From Paratrimastix pyriformis (lineage: Eukaryota; Preaxostyla; Paratrimastigidae), in NCBI GenBank assembly GCA_027972325.1, contig JAPMOS010000276.1, positions 1 to 35,992 of the forward strand: a stretch of DNA of 35,992 nucleotides, given 5' to 3'. Positions 22,960 to 32,228 of the stretch are shown one piece after another. The position numbers and the translations under genes are program-made. The notes beneath the pieces were generated by a model, which saw only the letters and a program-made list of their open reading frames with translations, did not search any database and had not been told where the DNA came from. Numbering within the stretch: position 1 is the first letter of the stretch; every line of letters starts with the position of its first letter.

Positions 22960-23172
22960 TGGTGCGCGATGGGGCGCGGTGGGGCGCGGTGGAGATCGAT
23001 GGGGCGCGGTGGGGCGGGGCGGACGGGGGCGGACGGGGGCGGGGTGGGGCGCGATGGGGCGCGATGGGGCGCGATGGGGCGCGGTGGTCGCCTGGGGGGG
23101 GGGGGGCGGTGGGGCGCGGTGGGGCGCGGTGGGCGCGGTGGGGCGCGGTGGGCGCGGTGGGGCGCGGTGGGG
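22960..23172. repeat. GGGGCGCGGT/GGGGCGCGAT minisatellite, copy 2
   Basis: Counterpart of 10540-10745, with a shorter poly-G interruption and a slightly different unit order. Confidence 0.85.
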
Positions 23173-23179
23173 CGCCACG

Positions 23180-24925
23180 CCCCGCCCCAAGGTGGCGGCC
23201 CCGTCCTGGAAGTCCACGTTGCGGGGCTGTCGGCAATGACCGAGAGGCCGCCCGACCCGCCATGACCAGCTGCGGCCCCCACCCCGCCCCCGCCCACACC
23301 GCCCAGCACGAGGAGAGCCGACGGTGATGCAGATGGTGGTGCGTGTCAGGGGTGGCCGGCGGGGGGATGTTGTTGTTGATGTTGTTGCGCCGCACCGGTT
23401 GCCGGTCAGCGGGCAGCCGGTCATGAAGATGCCGCCCCGCCCGCCTTGTAGTAGATGGCCCCGCGCTCGTCGGAGGCCGTGTTCTGGGCGAGGGTGCACC
23501 CGGGCCCCGGGCCCTCCACCTCCACCAGGCTGCCCCCCCGGGGCGTCCCGCCGCAGGGCGGGAAGCGGTGAGTGGGAAGCAGTCAGGGGCAGGGGGGAGC
23601 AGCTGCCGGCTTGAGGGGCGGGTGCCTGGCAGGGACAAAGCCGTGGGGGCTGGCTGCCGGGGGGTACGGACTGGCAACCGGCCCCGTAGAGGGGGGGGGT
23701 CGGTGGTCATGGCGGTGTGGGCGATGTGCACCCCGGCCTGCCCGGCGGCCGAGAGGGCGCCCCGTCGCTCTCGGCCTGGTTGCCCTCGAACACCGAGCCC
23801 GCCACCCGCAGCGCGACTCGACGTTGGCCGAGAGGGCTCCCCTGCACCCGCAGGCAGGGGATGGTCACGGATGGGGGCAGCATGGGCGCATTGATGCGGA
23901 AGACATTGACGGACATTGACATGGGCATCGACATGGACATAGACATAGAACAGGGGCTGACCGTTGGAGCGACGGCCAGGTTGGCGGTGAAGGAGCTGTT
24001 TGCGAGGTGCATCGTTGTGCAGGTGCTGACCGCGATGGCCCCGCCCTGCCGCAGGGCCTGCGACCCCGCGAACTCGCAGTCGGTCACCGTCAGCGACCTG
24101 GCACCCGCAGCCCCGCCAGATGCGCGGGATGAGGCCAAGACCGGAAGGTGATCCCATGGACGGCCGTGAATTAGCTGAGGGTGCGCGGTTGGTGCGGGTA
24201 CGGGTGACGGGGGCGAGACAGACCGGACGTGGCGCCTGGACGCAGCCCGAGTCGGAGGGGCCGAACGTGGAGGCGACGAGGCGGAGCTTGTCGAGTAGGT
24301 CCACCGAGACACGGTCAGCTGGTCAGTCGGATGCCCTCCAGGGCCCCGGCCGCGTAGAGGTTGTCGAGCAGGCTGCAGCGGCGCAGGGTCATGTTGCGGG
24401 CCAGATGGAAGAAGAGCACCCGCCACGTCCCCGCACCCGTGGGCGGCCGTGGCCCTCTCGACAAGCACGTCCCGTGCCGAGTCGATGGCCCCGTTGCCCG
24501 TGGCAGTGTTGCCCTCGAACCAGTTGCCGGCCAGCACCAGGTCCGAGCCAGTGCAGCTGTCCAGATAGACGACATGGACCAGCGTGCGACAAGCTGCGGC
24601 AGGACGTGGGTGGCGGCGGCTGGCTGGCTGGCTGGGGGTTGGGGCGGACCAAAGGAGCAGCTGACCAGGGCCACGCCGGAGCTCTGGCACAGGAAGAGGG
24701 CGCCCCCGTCGAGCATGACCAGGTTGGCCTCCCAGCGGGTCTCCTCGGCCCGGAAGCCGGTCATGGTGACGCTCCGCAGGGCGCCTCGCAGACGTTGCCC
24801 GTGAAGAGGCACCGGCGCATGGCTCTGACCCAGCCGAACTCGATGTTGACCGCCCCGGTCGTACATGACGCCCGGCCCATGGCCGACAGTCAGTTGGATC
24901 GCTGGGTTGGATCCCCTCCCACCCA
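23180..24925 (-). CDS. Right-handed beta-helix (Pmp/pectate-lyase-like) protein gene, copy 2
   Basis: Spliced minus-strand gene with the same pieces as copy 1. A candidate start is the ATG at 24880 (MGRASCTTGAVNIEFGW), leading to CLFTGNVCEA. The piece VMLDGGALFLCQSSGVALVS is open here. An intron then starts GTCCGCCCC and ends CTGCCGCAG, followed by VVYLDSCTGSDLVLAGNWFE and GNTATGNGAIDSARDVLVE. After the next intron come LTVTDCEFAGSQALRQGGAI and LANSSFTANLAV, then a Met/Ser run (SMSMSMSMPMSMS). Later pieces are VAGSVFEGNQAESDGA, QNTASDERGAIYY and RNVDFQDGAATLG. The repeated FxxNxA signature is that of parallel beta-helix surface or secreted proteins. The precise role and localisation are unknown. 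The frame switches at least once between pieces. Confidence 0.5.
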
Positions 24926-24941
24926 TTCCCCTTCACCCTCG

Positions 24942-25150
24942 GCGCGGTGGGGCGCGATGGGGCGCGATGGGGCGCGGTGGGGCGCGGTGGTGGGGGCGGT
25001 GGTGGAGCGATGCGCGCGGCGAGGGCGAGCGATGGGGCGATGGAGGCGCGATGGAGGCGCGATGGAGGCGCGATGGAGGCGCGATGGAGGCGCGATGGAG
25101 GCGCGATGCGATCTGGCGCGATGCGATCTGGCGCGATCTGGCGATGTGGA
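24942..25150. repeat. GGCGCGATGGA minisatellite, copy 2
   Basis: Same organisation as 12523-12790 but with about six 11-bp units, so the array is shorter than in copy 1. Confidence 0.9.
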
Positions 25151-26265
25151 GCGGGGGCGAGCGAGGCGAGCGAGGGCGAGCGGGGGGGCGTGATGGGGGT
25201 CGCGCTGGGGCGACGACGCATCGTCCGGCGGAGGAGACACAAGCTAGAGGGGAAGGTGAAGTACCCACCGTGATGAACACAAGAACACCAGACTCTGGAT
25301 GTGGTCGAAGTGGGAAGGTCATGGTGGGAGTGGGGGTGGGGGTGTCATGCATTGCATCGTTCAGGCAGTCCCTGAATGGAAGCGAGAATGCTTTTGGGAG
25401 GCTCGCAAATTTTCAAAACCTTTACAAATTCACTTGGAATTCTCAATGTTCATGCGGTCCGGAGACCGAATCGATGGGCGCAATTGAATGCTGGGTCGAA
25501 GCGCGTGGGGGGCTGGGTTGGCTCAGAGTCTCTGTTGTTCGTGGGGATTGTTGGAATTGAGGGACCATTAAGCGCAGCCAATTGCCAAACCCAAATTATT
25601 CGGACCTCGTCTGAAGGGTCTTCAAACGAGGTGGAGTGCTCCCGACGGGGAGAGCCACTGTTTCTTACCTCGCCTTTCCTCCTGGTGCGTGTTTTCACCC
25701 GGGCATCTTCCGAAGTCAACTTCTTTTCGTCTCCTAGATATTCAAATTTGGCGGACGCGTGTCGCCTGAAAAATTTGCGGGCGGGAGCGATCATCAGATC
25801 AGACTGTTCGTCCCAAAAGACCAGACCTTCTCTTGGTCTCAAACGACTCTTATAGCGCTGCATTTTTTCTACTCTTGCGGGTTTTTTTTCTACTCTTGCG
25901 GTTTTTCTTGGAGTTGCCTCCGACATCATATTGAACGATCCTGGTCTGCTCTTTTTTCGGCACACCTCTTGTTTTACCGAATCCCGACAGGCTTCCTCGC
26001 GCTTCCCCGTGGCCCTCTTGCCCCTCGCGGCTGCTCCTGCCGCTCCGCGTGCCCCCTTGTGGCCCCTCGCCCCGTCGTCCCTTCGTCGCCGCCGCTCTTG
26101 CGCCCCGGCCCCTTCGCGCCCTTTCGTGCGCCCCTCGCGTCCCCTTCACCCCCCCTGCTGCGCCTTCGCGGCGCCTTCGCGGCCTCCTTGTTGTCCCCTC
26201 GCGGCTCGCGGCCCCCTCGCCCACTCGCGCCCACTCGCCGACCATTCGCGGCTCGCGGCCCTCGG

Positions 26266-26425
26266 CCCCCCTCGGCCCCCCTCGGCCCCCCTCGGCCCCC
26301 CTCGGCCCCCCTCCCCTCCCCTCGGCCCCCCTCCCCTCCCCTCGGCCCCCCTCGGCCCCCTCGGCCCCCCTCCCCTCGGCCCCCCTCGGCCCCCTCGGCC
26401 CCCTCCCTCGGCCCCCCTCGGCCTC
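26266..26425. repeat. CTCGGCCCCC minisatellite, copy 2
   Basis: Counterpart of 13866-14030. It ends about 28 bp before the proposed ATG at 26454. Confidence 0.85.
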
Positions 26426-26453
26426 AATCTGCCCACTCCCTTCTCGAGCATCG

Positions 26454-27418
26454 ATGAGCCGCGGTGGTGTAAACCGCTTCGATGGTTTGTGTCGGTTCTC
26501 GTTTCACCGCAAAATCACTTCTGGGGGGTCATAGCCACTGAGGCGAGCGGCTCCAACCGGATCATGATCGCGCTCACCCTGCTTCTGCACGCCCTGGACG
26601 AGACCCTGGCCGAGGTCAACGCCTCGCTTGCCAGCGGAGATGGCCTCACCCTGCGGGCCATCCCGGGGATGGTGGGCGAGAGCCTCATCCCGACCCTGGT
26701 GGCTCAGTCCCAGGTGGGCCTGCTCTGCTCGGCGGCACTAGAGACGGCCATGATGGACGGTCCGGCATTCCGGGTGGGCGATTGAGGATGTGAGGAGGGG
26801 AGATGGAGACTGATGAATGACCTTATCCCCCCGCTGCCATCATCCCCCCCCCCCCCCCCTCCATCCCCGCCAGGTTGCCCAACTGCTCTCCCTGCCGTCG
26901 ATGATGACGGGCCCGCCCTGCTTCTTCACGGTGCCCTTCCTGGACAGCCCCGAGGACTGCGAGCGCTACGCTCGTGTGGGCCTCCGCTACACGCCCCATA
27001 TGCGACTCCTGCTCTACCCGCCCGGGCTGCCGCCCGCCCCGGCCCACCAGGCCCCGCTCAGCACGGCCGCCCGGCTCTCCATGCCCTCCGTGGGCCCCAT
27101 CACCATGTCGGCCGTGCCCCACGGGCTGCCCCTGCGCGGGGCCACCTGGGCGGAGCATCTGCAGCCGCTGCGGGTGACTCTGGATCGGCTCCGGGATATG
27201 TACGCCAAGGCGGGTTGCCTGGGGCCGGCCGCCCTCAAGGCGCCCGGACACGCGGCTGGCCCGTCGCCCCTGGGGGCCGTCTGGAGCGTGGCCGTGGACG
27301 GGATGTGGTCCCCAGACGTGGCCCTGCAGTACCTGCCGGTCGGCACACCCTCCCTCACCATCACCACCCTCACCCCCGATGTCTCCATGCCCTCCCCTGT
27401 CCATGCTGTGGCTCATCC

Positions 27419-27449
<31 letters not shown>

Positions 27450-27934
27450 AGGTCTTCCGGGCATACGGGGGCCTGATCCAGTACATCGAGCAGCCCTGGC
27501 CACCCCAGTTCTTCCTGGTCTGCTGCCCCCCACCCCACCCCCACCCCCCCATGTGCCCACTCTCACGCCCTTCCCACCTTGGGCGCCGCTCCCTCGCCTC
27601 CCCGATGATGGACCCTCATGCGTCTGGCATGTTTGTGTCTGTGTCTGTCTGTGTCTGCTGGACGTGGCTTGTGTCGGTTGCTCTGGTCTCTCTCTCCCCC
27701 CTTCCTCCACATCCCCCCCCCCCCCCCCCCCATCCCCCCATCCCCCCAGGAGTCGTCCTCCGCGACGAGCCAGTGGCTGACCGTGCGGCGCCTCTACCAG
27801 GAGCTGCACATCCGCTTCGTGGCCACCGAGAGCGCCGCACAGCCGTCGACCGTCGCCCGGCTCAGGGTCCGCTCATATATGGCACATCCGAGCATCATCG
27901 GCATCACCCGCATCACCATCATCCGTCGTCGTCG

Positions 27935-28026
<92 letters not shown>

Positions 28027-28076
28027 GGCATCATCATCATCCAGTGTCATCATCATCATCGGCATCATCATCGCCC

Positions 28077-28120
<44 letters not shown>

Positions 28121-28180
28121 GCATCCAGATCATCAGCATCATCGCCCAATCATCATCATCATCATCACCATCACCATCAC

Positions 28181-28211
<31 letters not shown>

Positions 28212-29556
28212 TCATCATCCAGTCATCATCATCATCATCCAGTCACCATCATCATCCAAGCATCATCATCGTCATGTGCGATCCCCCCCGGCGCAGCCCT
28301 TCTGCGACGTTGTTGCCCTGAACCCAGCCTTGCAAGGCGGCTACCGTGCCTCCTCCAAATCGCCACCGCTGGCGCGCAGCCCCGACCCCGCCTCCGCCCC
28401 CACCTCGGCGGCCATCCCGGGCACCCCGGCTCTTCAACCGCCGGCCATCCGGCCACCCCCATGCGCGGCATCCTCCAGCGGCCCGCCATCCTGATGATGG
28501 GCGCCCGGACTCCTGGCGGGTCGGCTGCGGCTGCGGCTGCGGCAGGCAGCACACCTGCGGAGGTCCGTTGGGGGGGGGGGGGAAGGAGAACCCGACACCG
28601 ACCACCAGACCGGGCGGGTCGATGGTGCCCGGATGGGGAGCAAGAGATGAGAGATGGGCGGCCAGGGTTATGGTGGTGGGGGGCGTCAGATGTGGGGATG
28701 GACGGGGAATTGCAGCCGTCACCCGCATAGCCCCTTCCCCAGGCGCCCACCTCACCGATGCCCTCACCATTCCCTTCGCACCTTCACTGAACTTCCCTGC
28801 GTCCAGCGCTTCTCCGATCGGTCGGGCTTTGCCTTCGGTACGGGCGGCCGCTACGGCGCCGCCACCCTGCACACGGACCTCCCCGGGCTGGGCATCCAGC
28901 CCCGGGTCCCCCTGCCCAGCCTGGCCTCGTCTCTCTACCCCCCCGTCTCCATCACCCTGCCGGCATTACCCACCATCACGGCCCCGGCCACCCCTACGTT
29001 GACATCACCCCCCAATGTCGAGTCCACCCCGGCTCAAGCGGCCGTCACCACCACCCCAGTGCGCGGGCCGCCTGCCCAACCCCCGTTCCGGAGTCCGGGA
29101 GCGGGGCGTGGCTGTTACCCGGCAACAGCGAAGCCGACCCCGGCACCAGGGAAGCCCCCGGGGACCCCGGCTGCCACCCCGGAAACAGCCGCCCGCCCGC
29201 GCGTCTCATACTCAGAACTGCGTCCGTGCGGGCCGACATACACCGTGCCTCCTCCTCCTCCCCCCCCGACTCCGATCCCCTGGATATCCACGTCCACCCC
29301 CTGGCCCTGGCCTTCCCCAACCCCAACCCACCCTCATTCGTCCTTCCCGTTTTCATTCCCCCATCGCTCTCTCTCGCAACACGTTCCACCCTCGCTCCTC
29401 GCCTCGACCAGACCGGCTGGCCGCCCTCGCAGCCGGCATCCACCCGCTGGTCATGCCGACCACCCCAAGCGCCGTGGCTCCCACCCCGGCCTTCACCGCC
29501 CCGCCCCGACCACCCCCGCAGCCGCCTACCCCAGCTCCATCACCACCCCCGCATAG
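26454..29556 (+). CDS. Spliced plus-strand gene of unknown family, copy 2
   Basis: Proposed exons: 26454-26466 (13 nt, MSRG plus one base), 26535-26773, 26874-27380, 27452-27517, 27750-27866, about 28297-28562 and 28807-29556. All introns are GT...AG; the second, third and fourth end in poly-C tracts before CAG. Exons 1+2 sum to 252 nt, exon 3 is 507, exon 4 is 66 and exon 5 is 117, so 314 codons join in one frame with GC-rich third positions. Exon 6 is 2 nt out of phase, so its borders are uncertain. Landmarks are LTLLLHALDETLAEVNASL, PPCFFTVPFLDSPEDCERY, LRVTLDRLRDMYAKAG, IQYIEQPWPPQFFL, LTVRRLYQELHIRFVATES and FSDRSGFAFGTGGRYG, then a Pro/Thr-rich tail. No family is recognised, and no membrane segment or signal peptide is evident. 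Stop at 29554-29556. Confidence 0.6.
27922..28275. repeat. (ATC)n microsatellite in intron 5 of the plus-strand gene, copy 2
   Basis: Same compound CAT/ATC array as at 15478-15832, inside the intron 27867-28296. The interruptions are shared with copy 1, with one extra GGC interruption. Confidence 0.95.
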
Positions 29557-29756
29557 ATCCCCTACCACCATCCCCCTCGGCCCCCCTCGGCCCCCTCGGC
29601 CCCCCCTTCCGTCGCTCCCCCGCCCACTCTTGTGGCTCCCCAACCCCCCCCCCCTCGATCGCCCCGGTTTCTCCTGCCCCCTCGCGCCGCCTCAGGTGCC
29701 CCCTGTCCTCGAAACGGGAGCATGCTTCTCTATAATCTCGCTCCCCCCTCACCCTC

Positions 29757-29838
29757 CTCTCCTGCTGCTCTCCTGCTGCTCTCCTGCTGCTCTCCTGCTG
29801 CTCTCCTGCTGCTCTCCTGCTGCTCTCCTGCTGCTTTC
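29757..29838. repeat. CTCCTGCTG tandem repeat, 3' region, copy 2
   Basis: About seven units of TCCTGCTGCTC upstream of the AATAAA, as in copy 1. Confidence 0.85.
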
Positions 29839-29870
29839 CTCTCTGCTGCTCACCCTGTTTTCGTTTCCTC

Positions 29871-29876
29871 AATAAA
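29871..29876 (+). promoter_or_regulatory. Polyadenylation signal AATAAA, copy 2
   Basis: Conserved with 17382-17387, about 315 bp after the stop codon of the plus-strand gene. Confidence 0.55.
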
Positions 29877-30005
29877 ACGACGTGTTTGCGCCCCATTTTC
29901 TTCACCAGGGTTAGTCTGCAACTGTTCTGAGGGCTGTATTTTTTTTTTCGGCCGTCCCATAATTGAGTCGAGGTGCCCCTCCAGGGGCCTCTATAAGGGG
30001 CGCCA

Positions 30006-30977
30006 GACTACATAGGATTCAATACCAACGAGCGTTCAAAAACAAAGAATGAATTCGAGAAGGCACTATTCAAATTAGCCAACAATGCAGTCTTTGGAAA
30101 AACCATGCAGAACAATCGTTCTCACATCAACTTTACACTAACATCCAGTGAGGAGAAGGCACGTAAGCTCGTAGCCAAGCCAAATTATGAGAAGACAGTG
30201 ATATTTGGAGATAAACTCGTAGGCATACATGCAAGACAGACATCAGTCAAATTGAACATGCCAATAGCAGTTGGGCAATCAATATTAGACTTATCCAAGA
30301 TGCACATGTATGACTTTTACTACAACACACTCAAAGCAAAGTATGGAGACAAAGTCAAATTGCTATTCACAGATACTGACAGTTTATGTGTTGCAGTGGA
30401 GACAGAAGACATATATGAAGATATGAAAGAATTTGAAGACGAACTCGATACATCCAATTATCCAGAGGACAATGCGCTATTCAGCGAAAAGAACATTGCC
30501 AAGATTGGAAAGTTCAAGGATGAAGCCAAAGGCAAGCAAATCATAGAGTTCTGTGGATTACGTTCGAAGATGTATTCATATGTCATAGAAGGTGATGAAG
30601 AGAAGCATGCCAAATGCAAAGGTGTGAAGAAGTCAGCAATTAAACAGGAATTATCACACAAAAGGTTCATGGACTGTTTGAACTCAGAATGTCTGAAGCC
30701 AAAACGCAAACAGAATGATGAAGAGATTGATGAAGAGATTGACGAAGAGATGAAGAAAAAGAATGAAGAGATGGAGAAAAAGAATGATGAAGAGATTGAT
30801 AAGGCACATCCTAAGGTGAAGTTCTGTGCAATTCAAAGCAAATATCACCAACTCTATGCAGTATCAGTGAACAAGTTTGCATTGTGCTCTTATGATGATA
30901 AAAGGTATCTCAGAAACAAGACTGATAGTTACGCTTATGGACATTACCGGATTAAAATGGAAGAATCAAAAGAATAA
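30006..30977 (+). CDS. polB: Protein-primed DNA polymerase B, C-terminal part (Polinton/Maverick type)
   Basis: A 323-codon open stretch (first ATG at 30105) that carries the C-terminal half of the palm and the thumb of a family-B polymerase. Motif B is visible as ALFKLANNAVFGKTMQN, and motif C as LLFTDTDSL with the catalytic Asp pair of DTDS. Between them is GQSILDLSKMHMYDFYY. After them come FCGLRSKMYSY, KGVKKS and a C-terminal DDKRYL...AYGHYRI, all typical of Polinton and adintovirus protein-primed polymerases, which copy linear DNA from a terminal protein primer. An acidic low-complexity insert rich in DEEI and Lys lies at about 30716-30800. The exonuclease and N-terminal regions are absent from the window, so this is a fossil fragment. 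Block copy 2 adjoins it directly. Confidence 0.85.
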   Translation, partial: DYIGFNTNERSKTKNEFEKALFKLANNAVFGKTMQNNRSHINFTLTSSEEKARKLVAKPNYEKTVIFGDKLVGIHARQTSVKLNMPIAVGQSILDLSKMHMYDFYYNTLKAKYGDKVKLLFTDTDSLCVAVETEDIYEDMKEFEDELDTSNYPEDNALFSEKNIAKIGKFKDEAKGKQIIEFCGLRSKMYSYVIEGDEEKHAKCKGVKKSAIKQELSHKRFMDCLNSECLKPKRKQNDEEIDEEIDEEMKKKNEEMEKKNDEEIDKAHPKVKFCAIQSKYHQLYAVSVNKFALCSYDDKRYLRNKTDSYAYGHYRIKMEESKE

Positions 30978-30991
30978 GTGAAATTTTATCA

Positions 30992-31174
30992 GTGTTCATT
31001 ATTATGGAATCGTCTAAGCAGTCAACATTTGACAAGATGAATACTAAACTTACATCAATTGAACGCTCAATGAAAGACATAACCAACCTATTAGAAGCAT
31101 TGTTAGAAGAAACTGTAGTGTATGGAGAGTTACAGAAACAGGGCAGAGAGCAAAGCAGAATTCATTATACATAG
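30992..31174 (+). CDS. Small coiled-coil ORF after the polymerase
   Basis: A 60-residue ORF starting 14 bp after the polymerase stop. An internal ATG (31004) would give MESSKQSTFDKMNTKL..., and the middle (LTSIERSMKDITNLLEALLE) has heptad-like hydrophobic spacing that suggests a short coiled coil. Small coiled-coil proteins are common in DNA viruses. No family is recognised, and as part of a fossil it may be incomplete. Confidence 0.35.
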   Translation: MFIIMESSKQSTFDKMNTKLTSIERSMKDITNLLEALLEETVVYGELQKQGREQSRIHYT

Positions 31175-31180
31175 CAGGTC

Positions 31181-31380
31181 ACTTAAGCTAAACGCGAGAA
31201 TTTCGCTTAATTTTGAAAACGTGATACATGAAATCAAATCGCGGTTTCAAGTGCGGAATCGAACCCATATGGGTCCTGGACAACCCATAAAAACTCCGCG
31301 CGAATTTCTATGGGCGGTTCGACCGGGGTGATAGCCACACGCGTTTCCTAAACGCGATCTACGTAACATGACGACTCCTG
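31181..31380. repeat. Diverged satellite sequence before the 323-bp array
   Basis: Contains GGTGATAGCCACACGCGTTT, which resembles GGTAATAGCCGCACAAGTTT of the 323-bp unit. It looks like an older or related unit at the array edge. Confidence 0.5.
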
Positions 31381-32228
31381 ATCGCGGTGTCATCGCGGTG
31401 GCCGATCTAGCGTGCGGAAACCCCGGCCCCATGGTGGGGGCCCCCTGGGCGCGTATCGGGGTTCCATCCCCGCCGGTTATGGGACGGGTAATAGCCGCAC
31501 AAGTTTGTATAGGCCGAAAACGCGTTTTGCCCCGAATCGACCCCAGGAAAATTTTTGCGAGGGTGCACTCCAGGTACTCGAATGACGCTCCACCACCATC
31601 CCGATCGAGTGGCTACCTCGGATTTTGAAAATTCAAATTTTGAATTCGGGGTATGGTCGACCGCGTCAATCACAAGTCATACAACGCTCCGGAGGCCGTC
31701 CTGATCGCGGTGTCATCGCGGTGGCCGATCTAGCTTGCGGAAACCCCGGCCCCATGGTGGGGGCCCCCTGGGCGCGTATCGGGGTTCCATCCCCGCCGGT
31801 TATGGGACGGGTAATAGCCGCACAAGTTTGTATAGGCCGAAAACGCGTTTTGCCCCGAAACGACCCCAGGAAAATTTTTGCGAGGGTGCACTCCAGGTAC
31901 TCGAATGACGCTCCACCACCATCCCGATCGAGTGGCTACCTCGGATTTTGAAAATTCAAATTTTGAATTCGGGGTATGGTCGACCGCGTCAATCACAAGT
32001 CATACAACGCTCCGGAGGCCGTCCTGATCGCGGTGTCATCGCGGTGGCCGATCTAGCTTGCGGAAACCCCGGCCCCATGGTGGGGGCCCCCTGGGCGCGT
32101 ATCGGGGTTCCATCCCCGCCGGTTATGGGACGGGTAATAGCCGCACAAGTTTGTATAGGCCGAAAACGCGTTTTGCCCCGAATCGACCCCAGGAAAATTT
32201 TTGCGAGGGTGCACTCCAGGTACTCGAA

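Larger units (their letters stand above)
24926..26453. other. Divergent promoter region, copy 2
   Basis: Counterpart of 12508-14056 between minus- and plus-strand genes. A balanced-composition core at about 25250-26000 separates G-rich repeats on the left from C-rich repeats on the right. An extra ~10 bp (CAAATTTTCA) is present near 25406. No convincing gene. Confidence 0.55.
18349..30005. repeat. GC-rich block, copy 2 of the ~12-kb tandem duplication
   Basis: Same order and orientation of genes and repeats as copy 1. It starts in the GT-rich minisatellite and ends at CTATAAGGGGCGCC, directly joined to virus-like polymerase DNA at about 30006. GACT is shared by the two possible continuations, so the joint may have 4 bp of microhomology. 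Copy 2 keeps the longer open frames of the pair. Confidence 0.9.
30006..31180. mobile_element. Right piece of virus-like DNA (Polinton-type), fossil
   Basis: An AT-rich stretch with a polymerase fragment and a small coiled-coil ORF. It starts abruptly at the end of block copy 2 and gives way to satellite DNA near 31181-31240. Only part of the element is present, so it is broken. The polymerase part is still open and well conserved, which suggests limited age. It may belong with the AT-rich piece at 1-5682. Confidence 0.75.

Noticed and set aside
26813-28321. A 502-residue plus-strand frame with poly-Ser/His
   Set aside because: Same cause in copy 2. The proposed splicing gives a more coherent frame.
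31250-31275. A tRNA B-box-like sequence on the minus strand (GGGTTCGATTCCGCA)
   Set aside because: The T-stem does not pair beyond two bases, and no D-arm or anticodon arm could be placed. It is possibly tRNA-derived but not a tRNA gene.
31625-31951. A recurring 108-residue frame in the 323-bp repeat
   Set aside because: The unit length is not divisible by three and there is no codon signature. It is satellite DNA.
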